Assembly (NCBI RefSeq): GCF_002259485.1 | Contig: NZ_NPGA01000015.1 | Span: 62,001-126,000, forward strand | Source of the DNA: Rhodococcus sp. 14-1411-2a | GTDB taxonomy: Bacteria > Actinomycetota > Actinomycetes > Mycobacteriales > Mycobacteriaceae | Direction of reading: 5' to 3' | DNA: 64,000 nt | Shown here: in pieces, positions 44,477 to 52,673 of the stretch | How positions within the stretch are numbered: position 1 is the stretch's first letter | Layout: every line of letters begins with the position of its first letter | Made by a program: the position numbers and the translations under genes | The notes under the pieces: model-generated | What the model saw: only the letters and a program-made list of their open reading frames with translations | Told to the model about the DNA's origin: nothing | Databases searched by the model: none

Positions 44477-45553
44477 TCAGCTCCAGACCGAGCCGATGTC
44501 GGTTGCGGTGGAGGGCGGTGGCGTCGGGACTCCGTTTTCGGTGCGGGAGAACCGCGGTGCCGGACGGTGCTGGGTGACGCCGCCGACGTCGATGAGCGAG
44601 TCGCGATCCTTCATGTGCGGGTGATTCGGTGCCTCGGCGAAGGTGAGGACCGGTGACACACAGGCGTCGGTGCCGTCGAAGATCGCGGCCCACTCGTCGC
44701 GGGTCTTGGACAGGAACGTCGCGGTGAACTTCTCGCGCAGCTCGGGCCATCGCGACTTGTCCATCTGCGGCGGCAGGTCCCCATCGGCGAGGCCCAATCC
44801 GGTGAGCAACTGAGCGTAGAACTGTGGCTCGAGCGAGCCGACTGCCATGTACTGGCCGTCGGAGGTCTCGTAGGTGTCGTAGAACGGCGCGCCGGTGTCG
44901 AGCAGGTTGGTGCCACGGTCGTCGCTCCAGGCTCCGACGCCACGCCACGACCAGATCATGTGCGAGAGTGCCGCGGTGCCGTCGACCATCGCTGCGTCCA
45001 CCACCTGTCCCTGCCCGGAGCTCTGGCGCTCGTAGAGCGCAGCCATGATGCCGAAGACAAGGAACATGGAGCCGCCGCCGAAGTCGCCGACCATGTTCAG
45101 CGGCGGCACGGGCCGCTCGCCCTCGCGGCCGATCGCGTTGAGCACACCGGTGACGGAGATGTAGTTGATGTCGTGGCCGGCGGTCTGCGACCAGGGGCCT
45201 TCCTGACCCCAGCCGGTCATCCGGCCGTAGACCAGACGAGGGTTGCGGGCCAGGGCGTCGTCAGGTCCGAGGCCGAGGCGTTCGGTGACGCCGGGGCGGA
45301 ACCCTTCGATCAGCACGTCGGCGCGCTCGATCAGGCCGAGGACCTTCTCGATGTCGGCGGGATCCTTGAGGTTCGCCTCGACGATGGTGCGGCTGCGCAG
45401 CTGATGGTCGTGCGGGGACACCTGGCCTGCGCGCTGGACGCGTACGACGTCTGCCCCGAGGTCGGCCAGCAGCAGCGCGGCGTGCGGGCCGGGCCCGATG
45501 CCCGCGAGTTCGACGACGCGGAGCCCTGTCAGCGGTCCACCAGTGTTCGACAC
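44477..45553 (-). CDS. CoA-transferase family III, alpha-methylacyl-CoA racemase-like
   Basis: 358 residues. [30 protein letters not shown] is the family III N-terminus, [30 protein letters not shown] contains the His of the racemase subgroup, and [16 protein letters not shown] the catalytic Asp. It most resembles Mcr/AMACR, which interconverts 2R- and 2S-methylacyl-CoA for beta-oxidation of branched chains and sterol side chains. Formyl-CoA-type transferase activity cannot be excluded. Confidence 0.88.
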   Translation of the reverse strand: MSNTGGPLTGLRVVELAGIGPGPHAALLLADLGADVVRVQRAGQVSPHDHQLRSRTIVEANLKDPADIEKVLGLIERADVLIEGFRPGVTERLGLGPDDALARNPRLVYGRMTGWGQEGPWSQTAGHDINYISVTGVLNAIGREGERPVPPLNMVGDFGGGSMFLVFGIMAALYERQSSGQGQVVDAAMVDGTAALSHMIWSWRGVGAWSDDRGTNLLDTGAPFYDTYETSDGQYMAVGSLEPQFYAQLLTGLGLADGDLPPQMDKSRWPELREKFTATFLSKTRDEWAAIFDGTDACVSPVLTFAEAPNHPHMKDRDSLIDVGGVTQHRPAPRFSRTENGVPTPPPSTATDIGSVWS

Positions 45554-45647
45554 GTTGTTGCCTCGTTCCGACTCGTCAGCTGCGAATGTGAATGGAGACT
45601 AACTTGTACTAGGTCGTCCAACTGATCGGGGTGTGGATAATAGGGCT

Positions 45648-46844
45648 GTGACTGCCCCAGATCCCGTCCGCATCGGTACTCCGCTCACTCCCGGGGCCAC
45701 CCGGGTGATGTTGCTCGGCTCTGGTGAGCTGGGCAAAGAGGTGATCATCGCGTTCCAGCGCCTCGGCGTCGAGGTGATTGCCGTCGATCGCTACGACAAC
45801 GCCCCTGGTCACCAGGTTGCCCATCACGCGTTCACCATCGACATGAGCAACCCCGAAGAACTACTGGCGCTGATCGATTCGCAGCAGCCGGACTTCGTGG
45901 TGCCGGAGATCGAGGCCATCGCCACCGATGCCCTGGCCGAGGTGGAAGCGCGGGGCCGGACGGTGGTGATCCCGACGGCTCGCGCGACTCAGCTGACCAT
46001 GAATCGTGAGGGCATCAGACGTCTCGCGGCCGAGGAGCTCGGGCTGCCGACGTCCCCCTATGCGTTCGCCGATTCACTGGAAGACGTGCGAGAAGCGCTG
46101 TCCACCATCGGTTTTCCCGCGGTCATCAAGCCCGTCATGTCGTCTTCGGGCAAGGGGCAGTCCGTCGTTCGCAGCGAGGCCGATGTCGAGGCGGCGTGGG
46201 AGTACGCGCTGAAGGGCGGCCGCGTCGACCTCGGTCGTGTCATCGTCGAGGGATTCGTCGATTTCGACTACGAGATAACGCTTCTCACCGTCCGAGCAGC
46301 GAACGGAACCTCGTTCTGCGAGCCGATCGGGCACCTGCAGGAATCCGGCGACTACATCGAATCCTGGCAACCCCAGCCGATGTCCGACGCGGCCCTGGCC
46401 GGTGCGCGCGATGTCGCCGAGCGGATCACGACGGCCCTGGGTGGGCGCGGGTTGTTCGGCGTCGAACTGTTCGTGCAGGGCGACAACGTGTATTTCTCCG
46501 AGGTCAGTCCGCGGCCACACGATACGGGCCTGGTAACGCTGCGGACGCAACGGTTCTCGGAGTTCGAGCTGCATGCCCGGGCAGTTCTGGGTCTGCCGAT
46601 CGACACGACGCTGCTCTCGCCCGGTGCGTCTGCGGTCATCTACGGCGGCGTCGATGCGGAGGGCATTCACTTCGACGGCGTCGCCGACGCGTTGGCGGTT
46701 CCCGAGACCGATCTTCGTCTGTTCGGCAAGCCGACGAGCTTCGTCCGGCGTCGGATGGGAGTGGCGGTGTCGACGGCGTCGGATATCGACACCGCACGGA
46801 GCCGGGCACGCGAGGCAGCGGGCAAGGTTCGTCCCGTCGTCTGA
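45648..46844 (+). CDS. purT: Formate-dependent GAR transformylase
   Basis: 398 residues from a GTG at 45648; a GTG at 45633 would add five. [23 protein letters not shown] is the N-terminal fold of Pur[13 protein letters not shown] the ATP-grasp P-loop and [16 protein letters not shown] the metal and base region. It uses formate and ATP to formylate GAR in purine synthesis. In M. tuberculosis purT is followed directly by a rhodanese gene and metZ; here they are 5.4 kb further on. Confidence 0.96.
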   Translation: MTAPDPVRIGTPLTPGATRVMLLGSGELGKEVIIAFQRLGVEVIAVDRYDNAPGHQVAHHAFTIDMSNPEELLALIDSQQPDFVVPEIEAIATDALAEVEARGRTVVIPTARATQLTMNREGIRRLAAEELGLPTSPYAFADSLEDVREALSTIGFPAVIKPVMSSSGKGQSVVRSEADVEAAWEYALKGGRVDLGRVIVEGFVDFDYEITLLTVRAANGTSFCEPIGHLQESGDYIESWQPQPMSDAALAGARDVAERITTALGGRGLFGVELFVQGDNVYFSEVSPRPHDTGLVTLRTQRFSEFELHARAVLGLPIDTTLLSPGASAVIYGGVDAEGIHFDGVADALAVPETDLRLFGKPTSFVRRRMGVAVSTASDIDTARSRAREAAGKVRPVV

Positions 46845-46868
46845 CCGGACACGGGGCACACTGAGCTT

Positions 46869-47351
46869 ATGAGTGCGCTCGGAGAAGTCCTAGTCGGCCT
46901 GGTGATTCTGGTCGGCCTCGTCGGTATCGTCGTCCCGATTCTGCCGGGCACCATCCTGATCTTCGGGGCCGTCGCAGTGTGGGCGTGGGTCACCGGCGGA
47001 GCCGCCGCGTGGACAGTCTTCGCGATCGCGACGGTGCTGCTGGTGATCAGCGGCGTCGTGAAATACACCTGGCCCGGGCGGCGCATGCGGGAGGCGGGTG
47101 TGCCGACGCGATCGCTGATGATCGGCGGATTGCTCGGCATCGTCGGATTTTTCGTCATCCCCGTCCTCGGCCTGTTCGTCGGCTTCATCGCCGGCGTCTA
47201 CGTGGCGGAAGTGCCCAGGCATCGAAACCATTCCGAGGCATGGAGATCCACCGTGCACGCCACCAAGGCCGCTGGTCTGTCCATTCTGGTGGAACTGTTC
47301 GGTGCCCTGCTCGCCTCGGCGGTGTGGCTCGGCGGAGCGCTACTCGTCTAA
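46869..47351 (+). CDS. DUF456 membrane protein
   Basis: 160 residues, mostly hydrophobic with about five TM segments. VGIVVPILPGTILIFGAVAVWAW and GLLGIVGFFVIPVLGLFVGFIAGVYVAE fit DUF456, a glycine-zipper-containing family of unknown function. It follows purT by 24 bp on the same strand. It overlaps the convergent amidohydrolase stop by 4 bp. Confidence 0.8.
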   Translation: MSALGEVLVGLVILVGLVGIVVPILPGTILIFGAVAVWAWVTGGAAAWTVFAIATVLLVISGVVKYTWPGRRMREAGVPTRSLMIGGLLGIVGFFVIPVLGLFVGFIAGVYVAEVPRHRNHSEAWRSTVHATKAAGLSILVELFGALLASAVWLGGALLV

Positions 47352-48094
47352 GGGACCCGATACCAAGCCCGGGCGTTGCCGTCGAGCACCGCCGGGAGAT
47401 CGCCGCCGACGGCGTGAGAAATGATGTCGATGTCGTTCGCCGAGAACGGGCGTGGGGCGCGGGTGCCCGGTAGATCGGTGCCGAACATCAACGCCGCGGG
47501 ATTGACCCGGTGAATCTGCTGCAGGGTGTCGGCGATATCGAGATCGACCCGGCCGAATCCCGTTGCCTTGACGCGTACTCCGCGGTCGACGAGATCGAGC
47601 AGGTACGGCAGACCCTGTGTCGAGAGTCCCAAGTGATCGATGCTCACCGCCGGCAGTTTCGCGAGGACGGGTTCGAGCGAGAGCAGCAGGGACGCATCGA
47701 CGTACAGCTCCGCGTGCCACCCCACCAGATCGTGGACACGACGCGCCTGAACGGTGAGCATCTGCAGATCCGTCTCGCCGCGTTTGAGATTGAACCGCAT
47801 TCCCCGCACGCCCGCGTCGTTCAGTGCCACGATGTCCTCGTCGGAACATTCCGGATCGATCTGAGTGACGCCGACCCAGCCGCGTCCCAGAGTCTCCAAC
47901 GCAGCGAGAAGGAAGCTCTGATCGGTGCCCTGGAACGACCCCGTGACCACTGCGCCACCGGTGATACCGAGCCCGTCGACGTCGTACAGGTAGTTCGAGA
48001 CGGTGTACGGATCGGGCAGGAAACCGTGGTTCTCGATGAGCGGAAACTTCGGGTCGATGATGTGTAGGTGGGCGTCGAACACGGCCCCCAGCAT
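47348..48094 (-). CDS. Amidohydrolase-2 family TIM-barrel hydrolase
   Basis: 248 residues. DAHLHI is the N-terminal HxH metal motif; SIDHLGLS, ATGFGR and FGTDLPG supply later metal and substrate positions with the final catalytic Asp. The family includes LigI-type lactonases and decarboxylases. It is divergent from the SMP-30 gene, another possible lactonase, so a shared lactone or aromatic pathway is plausible but not shown. Confidence 0.8.
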   Translation of the reverse strand: MLGAVFDAHLHIIDPKFPLIENHGFLPDPYTVSNYLYDVDGLGITGGAVVTGSFQGTDQSFLLAALETLGRGWVGVTQIDPECSDEDIVALNDAGVRGMRFNLKRGETDLQMLTVQARRVHDLVGWHAELYVDASLLLSLEPVLAKLPAVSIDHLGLSTQGLPYLLDLVDRGVRVKATGFGRVDLDIADTLQQIHRVNPAALMFGTDLPGTRAPRPFSANDIDIISHAVGGDLPAVLDGNARAWYRVP

Positions 48095-48149
48095 GCCAGC
48101 TCACCCATTCGGCGTCGCGGCCACCGTTCGCGGTGTTTGAATTCGAAAC

Positions 48150-49019
48150 ATGAAACCGGAGACCACTGTCGTTCTCGACGGATACACCTATTTCGAATGT
48201 CCACGCTGGCACGAGGGGAGGATCTGGGTATCGGACTTCTACTCCCATCGCGTCGTGTCCGCCCTCGAGGACGGCTCCGACGTACGAGTCGAAGCCGAAG
48301 TACCCAATCAGCCGTCGGGCCTGGGATGGTTGCCCGACGGGCGGCTGCTCATCGTGTCGATGCGCGACTACAAGCTGCTACTGCGTGAGCACGACGGCTC
48401 ACTGACCGTGCACGCCGATCTGTCGACGTACGTGAAGGCGAACCTCAACGACATGCTCGTCGACGCGCAGGGCCGCGCGTACATCGGTAACTTCGGGTTC
48501 GATCTGATGAACTTCGCGCCCGTCGAGACGGCCGAACTGATTCGCGTCGACCCGGACGGTTCCGCGCACGTCGTGGCGTCGGATCTGTACTTCCCCAACG
48601 GGATGGCGTTCACGGCGTCGGGCGAACTGCTCGTCGACGAGACGGTCGGCAACAGGGTCAGTGCCTTCGACATCGCCGAGGACGGGTCGCTGGGGGAGCG
48701 TCGCGATTGGGCGAAATTCGGTGAGCTGCCGTCGTCGACGGACATGGCCACCGCCATGGGCGAGGTGAAGGTGGCGGCCGACGGTTGCTGCATCGACACC
48801 GACGGCACCATGTGGATCGCCGACGCGCTGGGGCAGCGAGTGCTGCACGTGGCACCGGGCGGAGAGATTCTTCAGCAGCTCGATTTCGATCTCGGGGTCT
48901 TCGCCTGCGGACTCGGCGGATCCGACGGTCGCACGCTGTTCGTCTGCGCTGCACCGGATTTCAACGAGCATCAGCGCAAGATCGAGACCGAGGGAAAGCT
49001 GCTGGCAGTGCGGGTATAG
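48150..49019 (+). CDS. SMP-30/gluconolactonase-like protein 2
   Basis: 289 residues. YFECPRWHEGRIWVSDFYSHRV opens the propeller, NLNDMLVDAQGRAYIGNFGFD and GCCIDTDGTMWIADAL hold the Asn and Asp metal ligands. It is clearly a paralogue of the protein at 14861-15745 (roughly half the residues the same by eye), and both sit next to an fprA copy, though here convergent rather than in tandem. Confidence 0.88.
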   Translation: MKPETTVVLDGYTYFECPRWHEGRIWVSDFYSHRVVSALEDGSDVRVEAEVPNQPSGLGWLPDGRLLIVSMRDYKLLLREHDGSLTVHADLSTYVKANLNDMLVDAQGRAYIGNFGFDLMNFAPVETAELIRVDPDGSAHVVASDLYFPNGMAFTASGELLVDETVGNRVSAFDIAEDGSLGERRDWAKFGELPSSTDMATAMGEVKVAADGCCIDTDGTMWIADALGQRVLHVAPGGEILQQLDFDLGVFACGLGGSDGRTLFVCAAPDFNEHQRKIETEGKLLAVRV

Positions 49020-49033
49020 AGCGCTCCGCGCAT

Positions 49034-49073
49034 GTGAGTGGAACTTCGTAGCAGGGGTCGAAGTTCCGCTCAC
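49034..49073. repeat. Dispersed 40-bp hairpin element, copy 2
   Basis: GTGAGTGGAACTTCG (49034-49048) pairs with 49059-49073 with one mismatch; GTAGCAGGGGTCG spans the loop. It matches the reverse complement of 10476-10515 at 35 of 40 positions. It separates the convergent SMP-30 and fprA copy 2 genes. Confidence 0.75.
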
Positions 49074-49089
49074 ATGCGGCGCAGCCGCT

Positions 49090-50475
49090 CTAGGCCTTGT
49101 CGGGCTCGGATGCCTTCAGCATGTCCTCACGCTCGACGACCTTGACTCGTTCGCGGCCTTCTTCTTCGCCGAGTGAGCGTTCGTGGGCGTCGAGGCGGTA
49201 CCAGCCGTCCCAGGTGGTGAAGGGGACCTGCTTGTTTTCGAGGAACGAGGTGACCGCGTCGAGATCCGGCTCGGTGGCACCGACGAAGTTCGGCGCATCC
49301 TCGAGCAGGTTCGCGACGGTTTCGTTGGCGTCGCCCTTGGTGTGGCCGATGAGGCCGACGGGTCCGCGTTTGATCCAGCCGGTGACGTAGGTGGCGGGGA
49401 CGGGTGTGGTGGACGAGGGGGACTCGACGACGCGTCCGGCCTCGTTGGGGATGGTGCCTGCCTGCTCGTCGAAGGGGAGCTGGCTGATGTTCTGGCTGAG
49501 GTAGCCGACGGCACGATAGACGGCTTGGACGTCCCAGTCGTTGTACTTGCCGGTGCCCGTGACGTTGCCGGTGCCGTCGAGTTCGGTGCGCTCGGTGCGT
49601 AGGCCGACGACCTTGCCGTTGTCTCCGAGAACCTCGTGGGGGGACTCGAAGAAGTGCAGGAACAGCTTGTGCGGGCGCTTGCCGACGTCGCGGATCGCCC
49701 AGTCCTGCAGGGTGTTGGCGACCATGTCGATCTGCTTGGAGCTGCGGCGGGCCTGCTCGGAGCCCTCGTCGTAATCGATGTCCTCGGGGGCGACGATGAC
49801 CTCGATGTTGGGGGAGTGGTCGAGCTCGCGGAGTTCGAGTGGGGTGAACTTGGCCTGAGCCGGTCCACGACGGCCGAAGACGTGTACTTCGATGGCCTTG
49901 TTGGCCTTGAGGCCTTCGTAGACGTTGGCGGGGATCTCGGTGGGGAGCAGTTCGTCGCCGGTCTTGGCGAGGACGCGTGCGACGTCGAGGGCCACGTTGC
50001 CGACGCCCAGGACGGCGACCTTCTCGGCGTCGAGGGGCCAGGTGCGCGGCACGTCCGGGTGGCCGTCGTACCAGGAGACGAAGTCGGCGGCGCCGTAGCT
50101 GCCGTCGAGGTCGATGCCGGGGATGTTGAGTGCGCGGTCGGCGTTGGCTCCGGTGGAGAAGATGACGGCGTCGTAGAAGCGGCGCAGGTCGTCCAACGTG
50201 ATGTCGGTGCCGTAGTCGATGTTGCCGAGCAGGCGTACCTGAGGCTTGTCGAGCACCTTGTGCAGGGCGGTGATGATGCCCTTGATGCGTGGGTGGTCGG
50301 GGGCGACGCCGTAGCGGATGAGCCCGAACGGCGCGGGCATGCGCTCGAAGAGGTCGATGCTGACGCCCGGTCCGCTGACATTGTGGTCGGACTTCATGAG
50401 CGCGTCGGCGGCGTAGATGCCTGCCGGTCCGGCACCGACGATGGCGACGCGGAGTGGACGAGTCTGATCAGTCAT
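49090..50475 (-). CDS. fprA: NADPH-ferredoxin reductase FprA, copy 2
   Basis: 461 residues. Apart from the first seven residues (MTDQTRP) and the tail (EPDKA) it differs from the copy at 15789-17162 at only about five positions, and the DNA is about 98% identical by hand count. Motifs are the same: VAIVGAGPAGIYAADAL for FAD and VAVLGVGNVALDVARVL for NADP. It is divergent from the sulfur-related leader and dioxygenase, so it may feed ferredoxin-dependent sulfite reductase as well as other ferredoxins. Confidence 0.95.
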   Translation of the reverse strand: MTDQTRPLRVAIVGAGPAGIYAADALMKSDHNVSGPGVSIDLFERMPAPFGLIRYGVAPDHPRIKGIITALHKVLDKPQVRLLGNIDYGTDITLDDLRRFYDAVIFSTGANADRALNIPGIDLDGSYGAADFVSWYDGHPDVPRTWPLDAEKVAVLGVGNVALDVARVLAKTGDELLPTEIPANVYEGLKANKAIEVHVFGRRGPAQAKFTPLELRELDHSPNIEVIVAPEDIDYDEGSEQARRSSKQIDMVANTLQDWAIRDVGKRPHKLFLHFFESPHEVLGDNGKVVGLRTERTELDGTGNVTGTGKYNDWDVQAVYRAVGYLSQNISQLPFDEQAGTIPNEAGRVVESPSSTTPVPATYVTGWIKRGPVGLIGHTKGDANETVANLLEDAPNFVGATEPDLDAVTSFLENKQVPFTTWDGWYRLDAHERSLGEEEGRERVKVVEREDMLKASEPDKA

Positions 50476-50557
50476 GTGCAGCGAGCTACCTTCTTCGAGG
50501 GAAGTGCGGACACCCCAGCATAAATTAAGGACAACCTGAGCTGGGGCAGTGGGCAAC

Positions 50558-50587
50558 TTGCCGGATTTCCCGGTTTCCGGTAGGAAT
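50558..50587 (+). promoter_or_regulatory. Promoter of the Cys-leader/dioxygenase operon
   Basis: TTGCCG (50558-50563) and TAGGAA (50581-50586) with a 17-bp gap. The expected start of transcription falls on or next to the GTG at 50594, which would give a leaderless message. Confidence 0.55.
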
Positions 50588-50593
50588 TGCTCT

Positions 50594-50668
50594 GTGGAGA
50601 CGACATACCTGGTCCGACGGTTCACCGTCGACTTCTGTCGTACCTGCACCAACATGTGTTGTCGGTGA
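50594..50668 (+). CDS. Cys-rich leader peptide (putative attenuator)
   Basis: A 24-residue frame, GTG to TGA, ending CRTCTNMCCR: four Cys in the last ten residues. It lies 103 bp before the dioxygenase gene. In mycobacteria, leaderless Cys-rich short ORFs upstream of sulfur-assimilation operons act as cysteine-sensing attenuators; this one has the same place, start type and composition. The peptide itself probably has no function beyond ribosome stalling. Confidence 0.6.
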   Translation: METTYLVRRFTVDFCRTCTNMCCR

Positions 50669-50771
50669 CAAGACCCGACGCCCTTCCCCCTCCCTGAACA
50701 GGACGGGACCCCTCTCTCGACGGCAGCGCTGCCTGAATCAGCCCATCTGCCGTGCACAGATTCGAGGACAC

Positions 50772-51635
50772 ATGACCACTCTGGAACAGCCCGTCACGCT
50801 CACTTTCGACAAACTCGGCCCGTCGTTCGGTGCCGAGGTCATCGGCCTCGACGTCGCCGCGGCGTCCGATGCGCAGATTCACGCCGTGCGCCGAGCCCTC
50901 GTCGAGCACAAGGTTCTGGTGCTGCGCGGGCAGACGCTCGACGACGCGGCACACGTCGAATTCGGTCGCAGACTCGGCGACCTGACGGCAGGCCACCCGG
51001 TGCACGACAGCGGCCACGTCGCCCCCGAGGTCTACGCGCTCGACAGTCAGGACAACGGATTCGCCGACGTCTGGCACACCGACGTCACGTTCATGGAACG
51101 TCCGCCGCTGGGTTCGATCCTGCGGCCCGTCGTCCTGCCACCGCACGGCGGCGACACCAACTGGGCCGACAGCCAGCTCGCGTACGAATCGCTGTCCGCG
51201 CCCGTACGTCGAATGATCGACGGGCTCACGGCAATTCACGACGGCAACCGTGAATTCGGCTACTACCTCGCGCAGAAGCGCGGCGGAAAAGGCAACGTGT
51301 GGGACGGCAAGGAAGTCACCGCGCTGGTCCCCGTCGAACATCCCGTCGTGCGGGTCCATCCGGAAACCGGCCGCAAGGGGTTGTTCGTCAATCCGGGTTT
51401 CACCTCTCACATCGTGGGTGTGTCGGAGGCCGAGAGTCGCGGGATCCTGGATCTGCTCTACGCGCACCTGACCAAACCCGAGCACATCGTGCGGCACCGC
51501 TGGCGGTTGGGCGACCTGGTGCTGTGGGACAACCGCAGCACCTCGCACTACGCCAACCGCGACTACGGCACCGAGCACCGCAAGATGCACCGCATCACGT
51601 TGCGTGGAGACATCCCCGTCGGCCCCTCTCGCTGA
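50772..51635 (+). CDS. TauD/TfdA-family Fe(II)/2-oxoglutarate dioxygenase
   Basis: 287 residues, full length for the family. WHTDVTF gives His102 and Asp104 of the iron triad; His273 in KMHRITLRGD is the third, with Arg278 for 2-oxoglutarate. LGPSFGAEVIGLD is the usual N-terminus. Members release sulfite or sulfate from taurine, alkylsulfonates or sulfate esters. The Cys-rich leader upstream and the rhodanese and metZ genes downstream support a sulfur-scavenging role. Confidence 0.88.
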   Translation: MTTLEQPVTLTFDKLGPSFGAEVIGLDVAAASDAQIHAVRRALVEHKVLVLRGQTLDDAAHVEFGRRLGDLTAGHPVHDSGHVAPEVYALDSQDNGFADVWHTDVTFMERPPLGSILRPVVLPPHGGDTNWADSQLAYESLSAPVRRMIDGLTAIHDGNREFGYYLAQKRGGKGNVWDGKEVTALVPVEHPVVRVHPETGRKGLFVNPGFTSHIVGVSEAESRGILDLLYAHLTKPEHIVRHRWRLGDLVLWDNRSTSHYANRDYGTEHRKMHRITLRGDIPVGPSR

Positions 51636-51683
51636 GAGGCCCCAGCTGAACGCGGACCCGTCGGATCGAGGAAGATTGGCTTC

Positions 51684-52211
51684 ATGGCGTCGTGGAGTGA
51701 ACGTAGGCAGCAGTGGGTCGACAGTCGTGAGGAAGCGCGCAACAACGCATCCCGGGCGGCTGCCGAGTCCGGTGAGCAGCGTCCGCCCAACGCGTGGCCG
51801 TTCATCATCGCCGTGGGCATCGTCGTCGTCTTGCTCGTCGGCATCTTCGCGGCCTCGAAGTTCGCTCCCGCGGAGGACAACGTGACGCAGGCCCAGTTGC
51901 TCACCGACAGCCTCGACGGGTTCCTCGAAGCGCAGAACACCGGTAACGCGGAGCTGCTGCGTCAGAACACCTGCTTCGATCAGGTCGAGCGCCTGATTCC
52001 GGGTGACGACGCGCAGTACCGAACCGATCGGGCCGGCGAGGTCGAGCGCAACGGCGAGACGTCCATCGACGGCGTGCCGACCGAGTACCAGGTCAACGGC
52101 GACCGCGGAATGGTCACGGTTCCGCTGAAGGAAGAGAAATCCGGAGTGCAGACCGACGACGTGTGGAATTTCGTCCGTGTGGACGACAAGTGGTTGGTGT
52201 GCAATGTCTGA
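51684..52211 (+). CDS. Rv0361-like membrane protein 2
   Basis: 175 residues: charged N-terminus, TM (WPFIIAVGIVVVLLVGIFAA), then an external domain that ends WLVCNV, with a paired Cys (QNTCFDQVERLIPG). The plan is the same as the protein at 29767-30558, whose domain ends WKVCS. Function is unknown. It lies between the dioxygenase and rhodanese genes, all on one strand, and may share their operon. Confidence 0.72.
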   Translation: MASWSERRQQWVDSREEARNNASRAAAESGEQRPPNAWPFIIAVGIVVVLLVGIFAASKFAPAEDNVTQAQLLTDSLDGFLEAQNTGNAELLRQNTCFDQVERLIPGDDAQYRTDRAGEVERNGETSIDGVPTEYQVNGDRGMVTVPLKEEKSGVQTDDVWNFVRVDDKWLVCNV

Positions 52212-52259
52212 CCGGTACGTGTGTGATGTCGAAAAAGCGAGTGACGGAAGGCTGATCAA

Positions 52260-52673
52260 GTGACCTACGCAGGTGACATAACCCCGGAAGCTGCCTGGGA
52301 GTTGTTGCAGAGCAACCCCGAGGCCGTGCTCGTGGATGTTCGGACGCGCGCCGAGTGGCAGTACGTCGGTGTCCCGGACACCTCCGGCATCGACCGCCCG
52401 ACGCACCTGATCGAGTGGGTCAGCTTTCCCGACGGTGCCCGCAACGCCAACTTCGTCGACGACCTGAAAGCCGCAGGCGTGGACGGCGATCGGCCGGTGG
52501 TGTTCCTGTGCCGCTCCGGTCAGCGATCCATCGGTGCCGCCGAAGCCGCGACCGCTGCGGGAATCGGCCCGTCCTACAACGTGCTCGACGGTTTCGAAGG
52601 TGCCACCGACGCCGACGGCCACCGCGGAGCCACGGGGTGGCGTGCGGTCGGGTTGCCTTGGAGGCAGTCGTGA
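52260..52673 (+). CDS. Rhodanese-like sulfurtransferase (Rv0390-like)
   Basis: 137 residues from a GTG at 52260. AVLVDVRTRAEW is the CH2A motif and Cys84 in CRSGQRS is the persulfide-carrying active site. It would pass sulfane sulfur to an acceptor. Its stop overlaps the metZ start (GTGA), as in the M. tuberculosis Rv0390-Rv0391 pair, which suggests sulfur or sulfide hand-over to MetZ. Confidence 0.92.
   Translation: MTYAGDITPEAAWELLQSNPEAVLVDVRTRAEWQYVGVPDTSGIDRPTHLIEWVSFPDGARNANFVDDLKAAGVDGDRPVVFLCRSGQRSIGAAEAATAAGIGPSYNVLDGFEGATDADGHRGATGWRAVGLPWRQS

Noticed and set aside
50622..52622. A 666-codon minus-strand open frame over the sulfur operon.
   Set aside because: It lies opposite the dioxygenase and Rv0361-like genes, which have clear motifs and ribosome sites. 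Its translation has no recognisable domain.
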